Part shown: positions 8,436-17,380 of the stretch, in pieces | Layout: every line of letters begins with the position of its first letter | Numbering within the stretch: position 1 is the first letter of the stretch | Assembly (NCBI RefSeq): GCF_038246755.1 | Contig: NZ_CP134706.1 | Span: 5,456,001-5,520,000 of the forward strand | Length of the DNA: 64,000 nt | Source: Micromonospora sp. FIMYZ51 | Lineage (GTDB): Bacteria > Actinomycetota > Actinomycetes > Mycobacteriales > Micromonosporaceae | Reading direction: 5' to 3' | The notes under the pieces: generated by a model | Database searches by the model: none | The model's input: the letters and a program-made list of their open reading frames with translations, nothing else | What the model was told of the DNA's origin: nothing | Translations under genes and position numbers: made by a program

Positions 8436-9665
8436 TCATACTCCTACTCCCATGTGCTCAGCCAACTCTGCGATCAGGGAAGGCGGCGCACCACGTGTGC
8501 GACGCAGCACGTCCGACATCACCACATGGGCGATCGGCCGGCAGCGGATCTCGGACGGGGCCAGCCGGTCGCCACGCAGCAGCATCTCGCCGGCGTTGGC
8601 CACGTCGCCGATCTGGGCGTAGCCCCGGGCCAGGTCGAGCAGGTGGTGTGCCCGCCGCTCGGGCAGCAGCGCGTCGAACTGCGCCGGCAGGATCCGCTGG
8701 TGCACCTCGATCGCCCGCCCACCGTCGCCCAGTTCGACGGCGGCTGCCGCGCGGTGCAGTTGGACGTTCGTGGGACCGAAGGAGGTCCAGTAGTGGTTCT
8801 GGTCGGTGACGAGTACCCGGGCCGCCTCCTCGGCCTCGCCGAGCAGGTCGTCCACGGTGGAGGCGTCGCCGATGCGGGCAGCGGCCATCGCGCCCTGCAA
8901 CAGCAGCATCCCGTAGACGGAGAGGCGCTCCGGATCGGTGGCGTTGTCGCCACCGGGGGCGAGCTGGTTGGCGATGTTGACGTTCAGCTCCAGCGCCGGA
9001 CGGGCACGCCCCATCGCCACCAGGGCGTTGCAGACCCGGGTGGTGGCGACCCCGGCGAGCAGGTGGTCGTGGGCGCGCTGGGCGACCGCGATGGAGCGGT
9101 CGGCGGCGAGCCAGGCCAGCTCGCACTCGCCGAGCTTGCGGAGCACCGAGGAGGCGATCTGGTAGACCTGACCGAGCAGGTGGGCGGCGTCCCGCGCCTG
9201 GTCGCCGTTGCCGTAGGCGGCGTCGGCCGCCTGGGCGTCACGCAGCAGCTTGGGCAGCGCCCGGGTGAGCATCCCGTAGCGGCCGTACTGATAGGTCAGC
9301 CAGGCGTGGGTGACCGCCTTGCCGGTGTCGGCGAGCGGCGGCGGGCACGGCGCGGTGCTGAAGTAGGCGCTCACCGAGTCGTACGTCTCCAGGGCCGCCC
9401 GGATCTCCTCGACCTCGAACTGGTCGATGCAGTTAAGCGTGTCGGTACGCCGCTCCGGATCCTTGCCGAGCAGCAACTGCACGTCCAGTTGCAGGATGTC
9501 GGCGATCTCGTAGAGCACGGAGAACTTGTCCAACCGACGAACGCCGCGCTCGATTTTGTCGACCCAGCTCTTCGACTTGCCCAACCGGTCGGCGAAGACC
9601 TGCTGCGACATCCGCCGCCGGCCCCGCCAGTAGGCCACCCGCCGCCCGATGGGCAGTTCGTCCAT
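8436..9665 (-). CDS. XRE-family regulator with TPR-like C-terminal domain
   Basis: A 409-residue regulator. Residues about 5-65 form a helix-turn-helix (RRMSQQVFADRLGKSKSWVDKIERG). The remainder is alpha-helical with repeated 35-40-residue helical pairs typical of tetratricopeptide-type sensors seen in Streptomyces differentiation and metabolism regulators. The downstream flavoprotein lies 16 bp away, and a Prim-Pol-like gene diverges on the other side with about 245 bp between. Such pairs often regulate both themselves and the divergent gene (inference). The intergenic stretch 9790-9850 holds short TTGCA/TGCAA motifs (TGCAAGTTGCA) that could be an operator. Confidence 0.87.
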   Translation of the reverse strand: MDELPIGRRVAYWRGRRRMSQQVFADRLGKSKSWVDKIERGVRRLDKFSVLYEIADILQLDVQLLLGKDPERRTDTLNCIDQFEVEEIRAALETYDSVSAYFSTAPCPPPLADTGKAVTHAWLTYQYGRYGMLTRALPKLLRDAQAADAAYGNGDQARDAAHLLGQVYQIASSVLRKLGECELAWLAADRSIAVAQRAHDHLLAGVATTRVCNALVAMGRARPALELNVNIANQLAPGGDNATDPERLSVYGMLLLQGAMAAARIGDASTVDDLLGEAEEAARVLVTDQNHYWTSFGPTNVQLHRAAAAVELGDGGRAIEVHQRILPAQFDALLPERRAHHLLDLARGYAQIGDVANAGEMLLRGDRLAPSEIRCRPIAHVVMSDVLRRTRGAPPSLIAELAEHMGVGV

Positions 9666-9911
9666 CTTGTCAGTCCTCCCCTGCCGGCGCTCCGGCCAGC
9701 CGCAACTGGGCCGTTCCGCGGGCGCGCCGACCGTCCGTATCTCGTGTTTTCGCTGGTCGCACAGGTTGTGCGTCAGCCGTACGGCCGACCCTCATACCTT
9801 CGTGCAAGTTGCATCAGTCACTTTGCTCAGTTGAACGATCGCAAACCGAGGCAGTGACGGTGTTCGACATGCGAGCCGTACCGGGCGGTCCGGCGAGGGG
9901 AGATGGCGCCA

Positions 9912-10583
9912 ATGTGGGGGAACGTCGGGCCGCGTGTGGCACCGCTGTCGCCGTTGGAACGGGTGCGGTTGCGCCGGGTCGCGGTGCGGTACGCGATGCA
10001 CGGCTGGGAGGTGACCCCGGGTGCCTGCCTGGCGCGCAGCCGGTTCGTCTGCGGCCGGGCCGGCTGCCCGACCATCGGCTGCCACCCCGCGCTTGAGGAC
10101 TGGGAGCAGGCCGCCAGCGCCGACCCGGCCCGGGTGGCCACCTGGTGGCGGTCCCGCCCGCACGGCGTACTGCTGCCCACCGGCCGCGCCTTCGACGTGC
10201 TGGAGATCCCCGCCCACCTGGGCCAGCGGGTGCTGGAAGCGGTCCGCGCCCACCCCGTCGGCCCGGGCGTACGCGGACCGGTGCTGGTCACGCCGACGGC
10301 GCGCTGGATGTTCCTGGTCCGCCCCGGCGACCCGCTCCGCCCCGAGTTGGAGCACTGCCTCCAGGTGGTGCGGCACGGCCCGGGTTCGTGGATCCCCGCA
10401 CCTCCCACCCGGCTGCCCGAGGGGCCGGTGCGCTGGGCGGTCGCGCCGGAGCAGGCCCGCTGGCAACTGCCGGACTCCTATCTGGTGCAGACCACGCTTA
10501 TCGACGCGCTGCGCGACGCCGGCATCGCGCTCGCCCCCGCGCTGGTACCGGGTCACCTGCCGCTGCCCCGCCGGGCCAGGTGA
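9912..10583 (+). CDS. Bifunctional DNA primase/polymerase (Prim-Pol)-like protein
   Basis: A 223-residue protein resembling the N-terminal Prim-Pol family: an Ala/Arg-rich N-terminus, a cysteine cluster CGRAGCPTIGCHPALEDWEQAAS (residues about 45-68), then ARVATWWRSRPHGVLLPTGRAFDVLEIP, which matches the W-x(5,8)-N/G-x-G-ldvlDID region of Prim-Pol proteins. The expected catalytic DxD reads DVLEIP here, so one acidic residue is altered and activity is doubtful. No helicase domain is present. I prefer the ATG at 9912 because AGGGGAG lies nine bases upstream; the ATG at 9903 overlaps that ribosome-binding site. It is divergent from the XRE-TPR/flavoprotein pair. Confidence 0.7.
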   Translation: MWGNVGPRVAPLSPLERVRLRRVAVRYAMHGWEVTPGACLARSRFVCGRAGCPTIGCHPALEDWEQAASADPARVATWWRSRPHGVLLPTGRAFDVLEIPAHLGQRVLEAVRAHPVGPGVRGPVLVTPTARWMFLVRPGDPLRPELEHCLQVVRHGPGSWIPAPPTRLPEGPVRWAVAPEQARWQLPDSYLVQTTLIDALRDAGIALAPALVPGHLPLPRRAR

Positions 10584-11196
10584 CCCGGAGCGGCGCTGAC
10601 CCCGGGCCGGCGTTGACATCCCGGGTCCGGTGGCGCGGGGAGGTCGCGGCGGTGGGAAGGTGACCGCCCGGGCAGCGACGCCCGGCGGCGGGTGCTCGTT
10701 GAGCACCACGACGGCGTGCCTGCGCCGGGAGCGGGGGGCCAGATGGCCACGGACGACACCATGCACCAGCCGGGCGGTGCCGAACCGCCCCGGCGGTACC
10801 GGCCGAGCCGGCGCTGGGCCGCCACCCGACCGCCCGGTGCCCGCCCCGGACGGCCCCGGCCACCGGGTGCCCGCCCGGCCGGCACCCACCGCCCGGCCCG
10901 CTGACCCTGCGCCGATCAACGCCGGTGGATCGTCGCCGGCCCTTGAGCCGGGACGGCGAGCGTCGCCGGCTCCTCATCCGCGGACGGCGGATCGTCGTCG
11001 CACCCGAAGCGGACTCGGTGTCGCCGTACTGATGATTCAGGTACGGATCGGGTGAAACGGCACTTCCCCTGGCCGGGCCCCGCGTCCGGCGAAGATCCGC
11101 TGCCCTGCTGCGGCAAGTACCAGCAGGAAGAGCGCGTTAGCCAGGACCCAGCGGGTATTCCGCCGCACCGTTGCTGAACGCGTGAGGGGAAGGCAC
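10584..11196. other. Gene-poor interval between the Prim-Pol-like gene and DUF3040
   Basis: No convincing gene is seen in these 613 bases. One frame, 10743-10904, would encode 53 residues rich in Pro and Arg (MATDDTMHQPGGAEPPRRYR at its start) after a G-rich tract that could serve as ribosome-binding site; I leave it as a weak candidate. The stretch 10930-11010 repeats GTCGCCGGC-type blocks. No tRNA or recognised RNA motif was seen. Confidence 0.4.
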
Positions 11197-11454
11197 ATGC
11201 TCAGCAAAGAGGATCAGCGCAGATTTGAACAGATCACCCGCCACCTGCGGGAAAGCGATCCGGCGTTCTTCGCCCGGCTCGACAACCGGGCCCGGTTCCG
11301 GCGCGGCCGATGGCTGTTGCTGCTGACCATCGTGCTGTGGGCGTCGCTGCCGGCGACCACCGTGATGTTCGGCCGGTCGGCCGGGGCGGCCTGCGCCGTG
11401 GTGCTGCTGGCCAACGCGATGCTGATGTGGCGGTTCCGGCAACGCTGGCTGTAG
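11197..11454 (+). CDS. DUF3040-type small membrane protein
   Basis: An 85-residue protein. The N-terminal half is soluble and acidic-basic (MLSKEDQRRFEQITRHLRES, ending DPAFFARL), followed by two hydrophobic segments (LLLLTIVLWASLPATTVMF and GAACAVVLLANAMLMW). This is the pattern of the actinobacterial DUF3040 family; its function is unknown. I chose the ATG at 11197, preceded by GAGGGGAAGG, rather than the in-frame upstream GTG at 11182. It is convergent with the SWIM protein gene. Confidence 0.8.
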   Translation: MLSKEDQRRFEQITRHLRESDPAFFARLDNRARFRRGRWLLLLTIVLWASLPATTVMFGRSAGAACAVVLLANAMLMWRFRQRWL

Positions 11455-11489
11455 CCGGCGGCTATTCGCCGAGTTGCCCGTACGCGCGG

Positions 11490-12452
11490 TTATTCGCCGA
11501 GTTGTCCGTACGCCCGCCGCAGCCGCTCCACCAGACCCGGCCCACCGATCGCCGGTGCCGGCGCACCGAGCTGCCGGAGCAGCAGGTCGGGCCGGCTGGC
11601 CAGCGTGGGCGGCCGGTCCGGCAGCGGCACCGGTGGCAGCCAGAACCGGTCGACCGTACCGGCCATCGGCGCGTCGGGCAGGTCGGCGAGGGCTCGGCTC
11701 GCGCCGGCCGGCGCGAGCGGTGGCCGGGCCGGGGTGCCGTCGGCTGAACCGTCAGCGGCGGGCTCGCCGGGGACAGCTTCGCTTGGTGCGGCGCAGTCGC
11801 CGCCACGTTGCGGGCCGACCACCGACGAACCCGCGGTACGCGGTGCGGATGAACCGGTGCCACGCAGCTGGCGCAGCCGTTCGAGCAGTTCGGCCCGGTT
11901 CCGTCCACGCCAGTGCAGCAGGGCGAACGGGTCCGCGTCGAACGCCTCGGCGAGCAGGTAGAAGGTGGCCGCGAGGTGCTTGCAGGGCACCGCGAAATCC
12001 GGGCACGAGCAGCTCTGTTCCAGCTCCGCCACGGTGGCGGGGAAGAGCGGCGCCCCGGCTGCGGCGAACAGCTCCTCCAACTCGGCCGGCAGGTCACCGG
12101 CGAGCAGCCGGGCGCTGAAGAACGCCTGGGCGGCCAGCTGCCGCTCGAGGCGGTGCCACAGCCGGGCCGGGAACGGGCGCAGTCCGATCTGGACCCGGTA
12201 CGGCTGGGCCCGCGAACCCTGCACCAGGGCACTCACCTTGCCGGGCGCGACGTCGAGGCTCAGCACCTGGCCGGCGCGGGCGTACGAGCGGCCCCGGGTC
12301 AACCGGGTGCCGAGCGCGAACGACTCCAGCACCTCCAGGAACCGGCGCGACCACCAGGACACCCCGATCGCGCCCCGGGTGCTGCGGGCCCGCAGCCCGC
12401 CGTCGACCCGACGCGGCCGGCCGTAGTCGGCGTACCGGCCCCAGTCGCTCAC
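11490..12452 (-). CDS. SWIM zinc-finger protein, partner of the SNF2 helicase
   Basis: A 320-residue protein with a SWIM zinc finger SCSCPDFAVPCKHLAATFYLL (CxCx(n)CxH, residues about 147-167). The N-terminal region, WGRYADYGRPRRVDGGLRAR, and the following WWSRRFLEVLE are conserved in actinobacterial proteins always encoded next to a SNF2 helicase. The C-terminal third is Pro/Ala-rich and variable. The GTG start overlaps the helicase stop by four bases (GTGA), so the two are translationally coupled. SWIM fingers bind DNA or protein; a role as helicase adaptor is an inference from the fixed gene pair. A 20-bp piece of its 3' end is duplicated just downstream (11463-11483). Confidence 0.85.
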   Translation of the reverse strand: MSDWGRYADYGRPRRVDGGLRARSTRGAIGVSWWSRRFLEVLESFALGTRLTRGRSYARAGQVLSLDVAPGKVSALVQGSRAQPYRVQIGLRPFPARLWHRLERQLAAQAFFSARLLAGDLPAELEELFAAAGAPLFPATVAELEQSCSCPDFAVPCKHLAATFYLLAEAFDADPFALLHWRGRNRAELLERLRQLRGTGSSAPRTAGSSVVGPQRGGDCAAPSEAVPGEPAADGSADGTPARPPLAPAGASRALADLPDAPMAGTVDRFWLPPVPLPDRPPTLASRPDLLLRQLGAPAPAIGGPGLVERLRRAYGQLGE

Positions 12453-15142
12453 TCGGCCACCGCCCCGGTCTCCAGGGTGAACAGCTCGCGCAGCTGGTCG
12501 GTGGAGAGCTCGGTGACCCATTGTTCACCGGTGCCGACGACCGAGGCGGCCAGGCCACGCTTCTCGGCAATCATCGCGGCCACCTTCTCCTCCACCGTGC
12601 CGGCGCAGACGAACTTGCGGACCTGCACCCGGCGGCGCTGTCCGATCCGGAACGCCCGGTCGGTGGCCTGGTCCTCCACCGCCGGATTCCACCACCGGTC
12701 GACGTGCACCACGTGGTTGGCGGCGGTCAGGGTCAGCCCGGTGCCGCCGGCCTTGAGGGAGAGCACGAAGAGGGCCGGGCCGCCGTCGGACTGGAACCGG
12801 GTGACCAGCTCGTCGCGGTCGGCCTTGCCGACCCCGCCGTGCAGGAACAACACCTCCTGGCCGAAGCGGGCCGCCAGGTGCCCGCGCAGCATCCCGCCGA
12901 ACTCCGCGTACTGGGTGAAGAGCAGGGCCTTCTCCCCCGCCGCGAGGACCTCGTCGAGGATCTCCTCCAACCGGGCCAGCTTGCCGGAGCGCCCGGCCAG
13001 CGGGGAGTCGTCGCGCAGCAGCTGCGCGGGATGGTTGCAGACCTGCTTGAGTCGGGTCATGGTGGCCAGCACCAGGCCGCGCCGCTCGATGCCCTCGCTG
13101 GACTCGATCCGGGCCAGCATGTCCTCGACCACCGCCCGGTAGAGCGCCGCCTGCTCGGCGGTGAGGTTGCAGACGACCTCCATCTCCAGCTTCGCCGGCA
13201 GTTCGGAGATGATCGACGAGTCGGTCTTGAGCCGGCGCAGCACGAACGGGCCGGTGATCCGCCGCAGCCGTTGCGCGGCCTCGGTGTCGGCGTGCCGCTC
13301 GATCGGCTCGGCGAAACGCTTGCGGAAGGTCGCCGCCGGGCCGAGCAGCCCCGGGTTGACGAACTGCATGATCGACCAGAGGTCGGCCAGCCGGTTCTCC
13401 ACCGGCGTACCGGTAACCGCGATCCGGTGCCGGGCCGGCAGCGTCCGGACCGCCTCGGCCTGCCGGGTGGCGGCGTTCTTGATGGCCTGCGCCTCGTCCA
13501 GCACCACCCGGTGCCAGTCGATGCCGGCCAGCTGCACCGCATCCCGGGCGGCCACGCTGTACGTGGTGAGGACCAGATCCGCGCCGTGCGCGGCGGCGGC
13601 GAAGTCCTCGCCGCGCGCCCGCTGGGCGCCATGATGCACGTGTACGCGCAACTCCGGGGTGAATCGGGCGGCCTCCCGCTGCCAGTTGCCGACCAGCGAC
13701 ATCGGGCAGACCAGCAGGGTCGGCCCGGCCTGCGGCGGGTCGGCGGCGAGCAGGGCCAGCAGCTGCACCGTCTTGCCGAGCCCCATGTCGTCGGCGAGCA
13801 CCCCACCCAGTCCGAGCGACTGGAGAAACGCCAGCCAGGCCAGCCCTCGCCGCTGGTACGGCCGCAGCGTGCCGTGAAAGGACGGCGGCTCGGTCAACGG
13901 GGCGAGGCGGCGCTCGACGGAGCCGGCGAGCAGGTCGCCCAGTGCGCCGTCGGCGGTCACCTCAAGCACCGGCAGGGCGTCCGGCTGATCGCCCTCGGCC
14001 AGGCCCTGCCGCAGCAGGTCGGCGACGGTCAGCTCGCCGGTGGAACGCAGCAGGCGCAGCCCGGCAGCGAGCCGCTTCGGGTCCAGCTCGACCCAGCGGC
14101 CACGCAGCCGCACCAGCGGGGTCTTCAACTCCGCCAGCCGGGCCAGCTCGTCCTCGGTGAGCGCCTGGTCCCCGAGCGCCACCTCCCAGCGGTAGTCGAC
14201 CAGGGCGTCCAGCCCGACCCGCTCGCCGGTTCCGGTCACCGTGCCGGGCGCGGAGCGCGAGCTGGCTCGCAGCCGCGCGCCGAGCCGCGCCGAGGGTCGT
14301 TGCCACCAGGACGGCAGCAGCACGGTGAAGCCGGCCGCATGCAGCATCGGCGCGCCCTCGCGCAGAAACCGGTGGGCACCCTCGGTGTCCAGCTCCAGTG
14401 CCTCCGGCGTGGCGGTACGCAGCGCCGCGTCCAGCTCGGGCCAGAGCCGGCTGGCCCGGCCCAGTTCGGCCAGGAGTGTCTCTTGTGGACTCTCCCCGGC
14501 GAACGGCGCCCCCGCCCCGCGCCACACCTGGCCGGCGTCGACGTGCAGGCCCGGCTCGTCGGCCGCGCGGAGTCCGAACTCCACCCGCCAGGCGTCCCCG
14601 ATCGCCAGCACGTCGTCGGGGTCGGCCGGCACCACGGTCAGCGCCTCGCTGATCTCCTCGTCCGCCGGCTCGACCAACCGGAAACTGGCCCGTACCGACC
14701 CGCCGGCGGCGTCCCGCTGCCAGGCGTCCAGTTCGTGCCGGAGGGTGTCCAGTGCCGCCGGGTCGGCGGTGAACTCACGACGGGGCCCGGTCAACGCGCT
14801 CAACCACGGCACCACCGCGCCGTTGTTGCGCACCCCTCGGGCCAGGGTGACCGCCGGCAGGGCGGCCCGCACCGCCGCGTCGGTGAGCGCGTCGAGCGCG
14901 TCGGCGACCAGCAGCCCCGGCGCGTCGGCGGCCCGGCGGGACGCACCGCCGACCGGGGCGCGGTGGGACCGCCCGCTCCGGCGAGGGCGGGGAGACTCCG
15001 GTGTGCCCACCGCGGCCGGCATCCCGGACAACTCCGCCTCGACCACCGCCCGGGTGGCCGGCGGCAGCGCCAGCGCCAGCGCCCGGGCCCAAGCGGCGTC
15101 GGTCCCGGTGAGCAGCGGTCGCCACACCGCGCGGGCGGGCAC
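12449..15142 (-). CDS. SNF2-family DNA-dependent ATPase/helicase, main part
   Basis: This frame of 897 codons carries the complete motor. Motif I is DDMGLGKTVQLL, motif II VLDEAQAIKN, motif III TGTPVENRLADLWSIMQF. The C-terminal RecA lobe has LFTQYAEFGGML, HGGVGKADRDE, and motifs V-VI LSLKAGGTGLTLTAANHV and DRAFRIGQ. The part upstream of motif I is the bacterial SNF2-associated N-terminal domain. No good start exists at the 5' end of this frame, since the true N-terminus lies in another frame (15143-15678), so it was originally one protein of about 1075 residues. It probably remodels protein-DNA complexes or acts in repair together with the SWIM protein. Confidence 0.87.
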   Translation of the reverse strand: MPARAVWRPLLTGTDAAWARALALALPPATRAVVEAELSGMPAAVGTPESPRPRRSGRSHRAPVGGASRRAADAPGLLVADALDALTDAAVRAALPAVTLARGVRNNGAVVPWLSALTGPRREFTADPAALDTLRHELDAWQRDAAGGSVRASFRLVEPADEEISEALTVVPADPDDVLAIGDAWRVEFGLRAADEPGLHVDAGQVWRGAGAPFAGESPQETLLAELGRASRLWPELDAALRTATPEALELDTEGAHRFLREGAPMLHAAGFTVLLPSWWQRPSARLGARLRASSRSAPGTVTGTGERVGLDALVDYRWEVALGDQALTEDELARLAELKTPLVRLRGRWVELDPKRLAAGLRLLRSTGELTVADLLRQGLAEGDQPDALPVLEVTADGALGDLLAGSVERRLAPLTEPPSFHGTLRPYQRRGLAWLAFLQSLGLGGVLADDMGLGKTVQLLALLAADPPQAGPTLLVCPMSLVGNWQREAARFTPELRVHVHHGAQRARGEDFAAAAHGADLVLTTYSVAARDAVQLAGIDWHRVVLDEAQAIKNAATRQAEAVRTLPARHRIAVTGTPVENRLADLWSIMQFVNPGLLGPAATFRKRFAEPIERHADTEAAQRLRRITGPFVLRRLKTDSSIISELPAKLEMEVVCNLTAEQAALYRAVVEDMLARIESSEGIERRGLVLATMTRLKQVCNHPAQLLRDDSPLAGRSGKLARLEEILDEVLAAGEKALLFTQYAEFGGMLRGHLAARFGQEVLFLHGGVGKADRDELVTRFQSDGGPALFVLSLKAGGTGLTLTAANHVVHVDRWWNPAVEDQATDRAFRIGQRRRVQVRKFVCAGTVEEKVAAMIAEKRGLAASVVGTGEQWVTELSTDQLRELFTLETGAVAE

Positions 15143-15678
15143 GCCATCCCCGTGCCGGCACGGCGCGCCGGTCCGGCTCCGGCATCGTGCGGCGTCGGGT
15201 CGGGTGGGTCACCCAGGCCGGGCAGCACCCGGCCACGGCTGGCCAGGTCGGTGGCGAAGGCACCCAGTTCGGCCAGGTGCCGCAGGCTGGCACCGGCCGC
15301 GGCGGTAAGCCCGTCCAGGGCGCCCAGCAGCGACAACGCGGCGTCCGGGGCGTACGCCAGGACGGGCACCCGCCAGCCGGCCAGGGTGACCGTGCCACGG
15401 GCCGGCGGCACGTCGGAGGTCCGGACCAGCTCCGGCGAGTCCAGTGGCGCGCCGGCCCGGGTGGGCAGGCTGAGCAGCGCGCTGCCCAGGTCCGTCGGTT
15501 CGGCGGCCCCAGCCAGCACCGCGACCAGCGTGGCCGGCTCGGCGGCGAACGGGTGCGGGCGTTCCCGGGGCGCCCGGCCAGGCCGGCGCAGCACCTCCGT
15601 CGGCCGGGTGCTGTCCTCGGCCCAGACGGCCAACCCCCGCCCGGCCAACCACACCCCGTGCACGACGAGCACACACAC
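15143..15678 (-). pseudogene. N-terminal segment of the SNF2 helicase, separated by a frameshift
   Basis: The frame starting at GTG 15678 or 15672 begins VLVVHGVWLAGRGLAVWAEDS, which is how the N-terminus of this actinobacterial SNF2 subfamily starts, and remains protein-like to about 15190 (LAELGAFATDLASRGRVLPGL). Thereafter coding character continues only in the frame of the main helicase part. A single-base insertion or deletion somewhere between about 15145 and 15205 would join them. Either the gene is freshly inactivated or the assembly has an indel there. Confidence 0.75.
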
Positions 15679-15688
15679 CCCCTGTCAG

Positions 15689-15738
15689 AAGGAAGGGCCC
15701 CTTATTAACGCCTGCGGTAGAGGAAGGGCCCCCTGTTA
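15689..15738. repeat. 50-bp bipartite repeat, copy 3
   Basis: GGAAGGGCCCCTTATTAAC (15689-15707), a 12-bp spacer, and GGAAGGGCCCCCTGTTAAC (15720-15738). This copy lies between the divergent starts of the helicase and the PfkB kinase, that is, in promoter space rather than at a gene end. Confidence 0.92.
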
Positions 15739-15784
15739 ACACTCGGGTCAGGATAGGCGGCTCGAACCGGCTACCGTCGGCGCC

Positions 15785-16654
15785 ATGTACGACGTGTTGG
15801 TGCTCGGCGGCCTCGGGGTAGACGTACGGGTGCGCGTACCCGGCTTGCCGCTACCGGTGGTCGACTCGGTCACCGTCGAACCGATCGACCTGCGCATCGG
15901 CAACACCGGTGCCGGTGTGGCGCTCGCCGCACACGCGCTGGGGCTGCGGGTGGCGGTGGTCGACACGATCGGCGCGGACCCGGCCGGTGACGTGGTCCGG
16001 GCCGCGCTGGGCCGCACCGGTGTCTACGCGGTGCTGACCGAGGATCCGGCCGGCACCCGCCGGTCGGTGAACCTGGTCGACCCGGCCGGGCGCCGAATGT
16101 CGCTGTACGACCCCCGGTCGGCGGGCGGACCCGCGCCGTTCCCGGCCGCCCAACTGGCGGCGTTGGCCCACGACTCGACCCATGTCCATTTGTCGATCAT
16201 GGCCTGGGTCCGGGACCTGCTGCCCGCCATCGGCGACGTGCTGGGCGAGGGGGTGGGCACCTCCACCGACCTGCACGACTGGGACGGCCAGAATGCGTAC
16301 CATCGTCCGTTCGCCGATCTCGCCGAGCTGGTGCTGGTCAGCGGCACCGCGCTGGGCGACCGCGCCCGCGCGGTGGCCGCCGTGCTGGCGCCACGGCCGG
16401 TGCTGGTGACCCACGGGGCCGACGGCGCGGACCTGCATCTGGGTGGCCGGGTCAGCCGGGTGCCGGCGGCCACGCCACCCGGCCCAGTGGTCGACACCAA
16501 CGGGGCCGGGGACGCCTTCGCCGCCGGGATCCTCGCGGCCCGGTTGCGCGGCGCGACGTGGCAGGAGGCCGTCGGGTACGCCGCCCGGGTCGCTGCGGCG
16601 GCCTGCACCCACGACGGCATGGAGTACCCGCCGGGGCTGCTCCCGTTGCCCTGA
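15785..16654 (+). CDS. PfkB-family carbohydrate/nucleoside kinase
   Basis: A 289-residue ribokinase-fold protein. It has the N-terminal GGLGVDVRVRVPGLP and IGNTGAGVALAAHALG blocks and the C-terminal signature DTNGAGDAFAAGILAARL (residues about 238-255), in which the Asp of GAGD is the catalytic base. The second half carries VLVTHGADGADLHLGG, the strand before the ATP site. The phosphate acceptor is not deducible; sugars, fructose phosphates and nucleosides are all known in the family. The gene is monocistronic. Its last codons and stop lie inside the first copy of a perfect 65-bp tandem duplication (16642-16771). Confidence 0.88.
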   Translation: MYDVLVLGGLGVDVRVRVPGLPLPVVDSVTVEPIDLRIGNTGAGVALAAHALGLRVAVVDTIGADPAGDVVRAALGRTGVYAVLTEDPAGTRRSVNLVDPAGRRMSLYDPRSAGGPAPFPAAQLAALAHDSTHVHLSIMAWVRDLLPAIGDVLGEGVGTSTDLHDWDGQNAYHRPFADLAELVLVSGTALGDRARAVAAVLAPRPVLVTHGADGADLHLGGRVSRVPAATPPGPVVDTNGAGDAFAAGILAARLRGATWQEAVGYAARVAAAACTHDGMEYPPGLLPLP

Positions 16655-16771
16655 CGGCGCTCGCGCCCCGGCTGCCGGCGAGCGGCTGGCCACCACGACC
16701 ATTCAGCCCGTTGCCCTGACGGCGCTCGCGCCCCGGCTGCCGGCGAGCGGCTGGCCACCACGACCATTCAG
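16642..16771. repeat. Perfect 65-bp tandem duplication at the 3' end of the PfkB gene
   Basis: Bases 16642-16706 and 16707-16771 are identical over 65 bp (starting CCCGTTGCCCTGACGGCGCT and ending ACCATTCAG). Copy 1 includes the last three codons and the TGA of the kinase gene; copy 2 is entirely intergenic. Complete identity points to a very recent event, or an assembly duplication. Confidence 0.95.
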
Positions 16772-16844
16772 CCGTGCCCGGGCTGGCCCGGGACCTGGCC
16801 AGCTCATGGCCTCGCCGATCCCGCGTGCCGCCGCTCGGTGTCGG

Positions 16845-17366
16845 TCAGAGGGCGCCGGTGGAGCCGTCGGTGAGTTCGCGCAGGATGTCGGCGTGCCCGA
16901 CGTGCCGGGCGGTCTCCTCGATCAGATGCGCCAGGATCCAGCGCAGCGACACCTCGCCGAGCTGCGGGTGCGGCACCACGTGGTCGAGGTCGAAGCGCGC
17001 GGCCAGTTCCCGGGACCGGGCGCAGGCCCGCTCGTAGCCGGCGACCAGGTTCGCCAGGGTGTCGCCTTCGGCCAGGGTGAAGCTGGCGAGCGCAGCCTCC
17101 TCGGTGGTGGGGAACGTCTCGCCCGGCGCCGGGTCGAGCAGGATGTGGAACCAGTTGCGCTCGATCTCGGTGAGGTGTTTGACCAGACCGGCGAGCGTGG
17201 TGGCCGACGGCACCAGCCGGCGCGTCGCGTCGGCGTCGGAGATGCCGCGCAGCTTGCGCAGGAGCACCGCCCGGTGAAAATCGAGGAAGGATTCGAGGAC
17301 CGCCCGTTCGTCGGCCGACCGGTTGACCACCGGCCCGAGCGTCGGGTCAATCGCAATCTCCGCCAT
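16845..17366 (-). CDS. DinB-family protein (DUF664)
   Basis: A 173-residue four-helix-bundle protein of the DinB/YfiT type. Metal-binding histidines fit the pattern: LVKHLTEIERNWFH near residue 62-75 and LRWILAHLIEETARHVGHADILRE near 141-164, whose AHLIEETARHxGHAD is the DUF664 signature. Members include mycothiol- or bacillithiol-dependent S-transferases and damage-inducible proteins of unknown activity. It stands alone, convergent with the PfkB gene. A block of tandem repeats lies just upstream of its start. Confidence 0.87.
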   Translation of the reverse strand: MAEIAIDPTLGPVVNRSADERAVLESFLDFHRAVLLRKLRGISDADATRRLVPSATTLAGLVKHLTEIERNWFHILLDPAPGETFPTTEEAALASFTLAEGDTLANLVAGYERACARSRELAARFDLDHVVPHPQLGEVSLRWILAHLIEETARHVGHADILRELTDGSTGAL

Positions 17367-17380
17367 GCCGAGAGGCTAGT

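Noticed and set aside
10630..11055. 141-codon frame in the gap after the Prim-Pol-like gene
   Set aside because: No ribosome-binding site of note, repetitive Arg/Pro/Ala text and no recognisable domain.
12521..15739. Open frame of 1072 codons on the plus strand
   Set aside because: It is antisense to the SNF2 helicase, has no protein motifs and arises from GC-rich codon bias.
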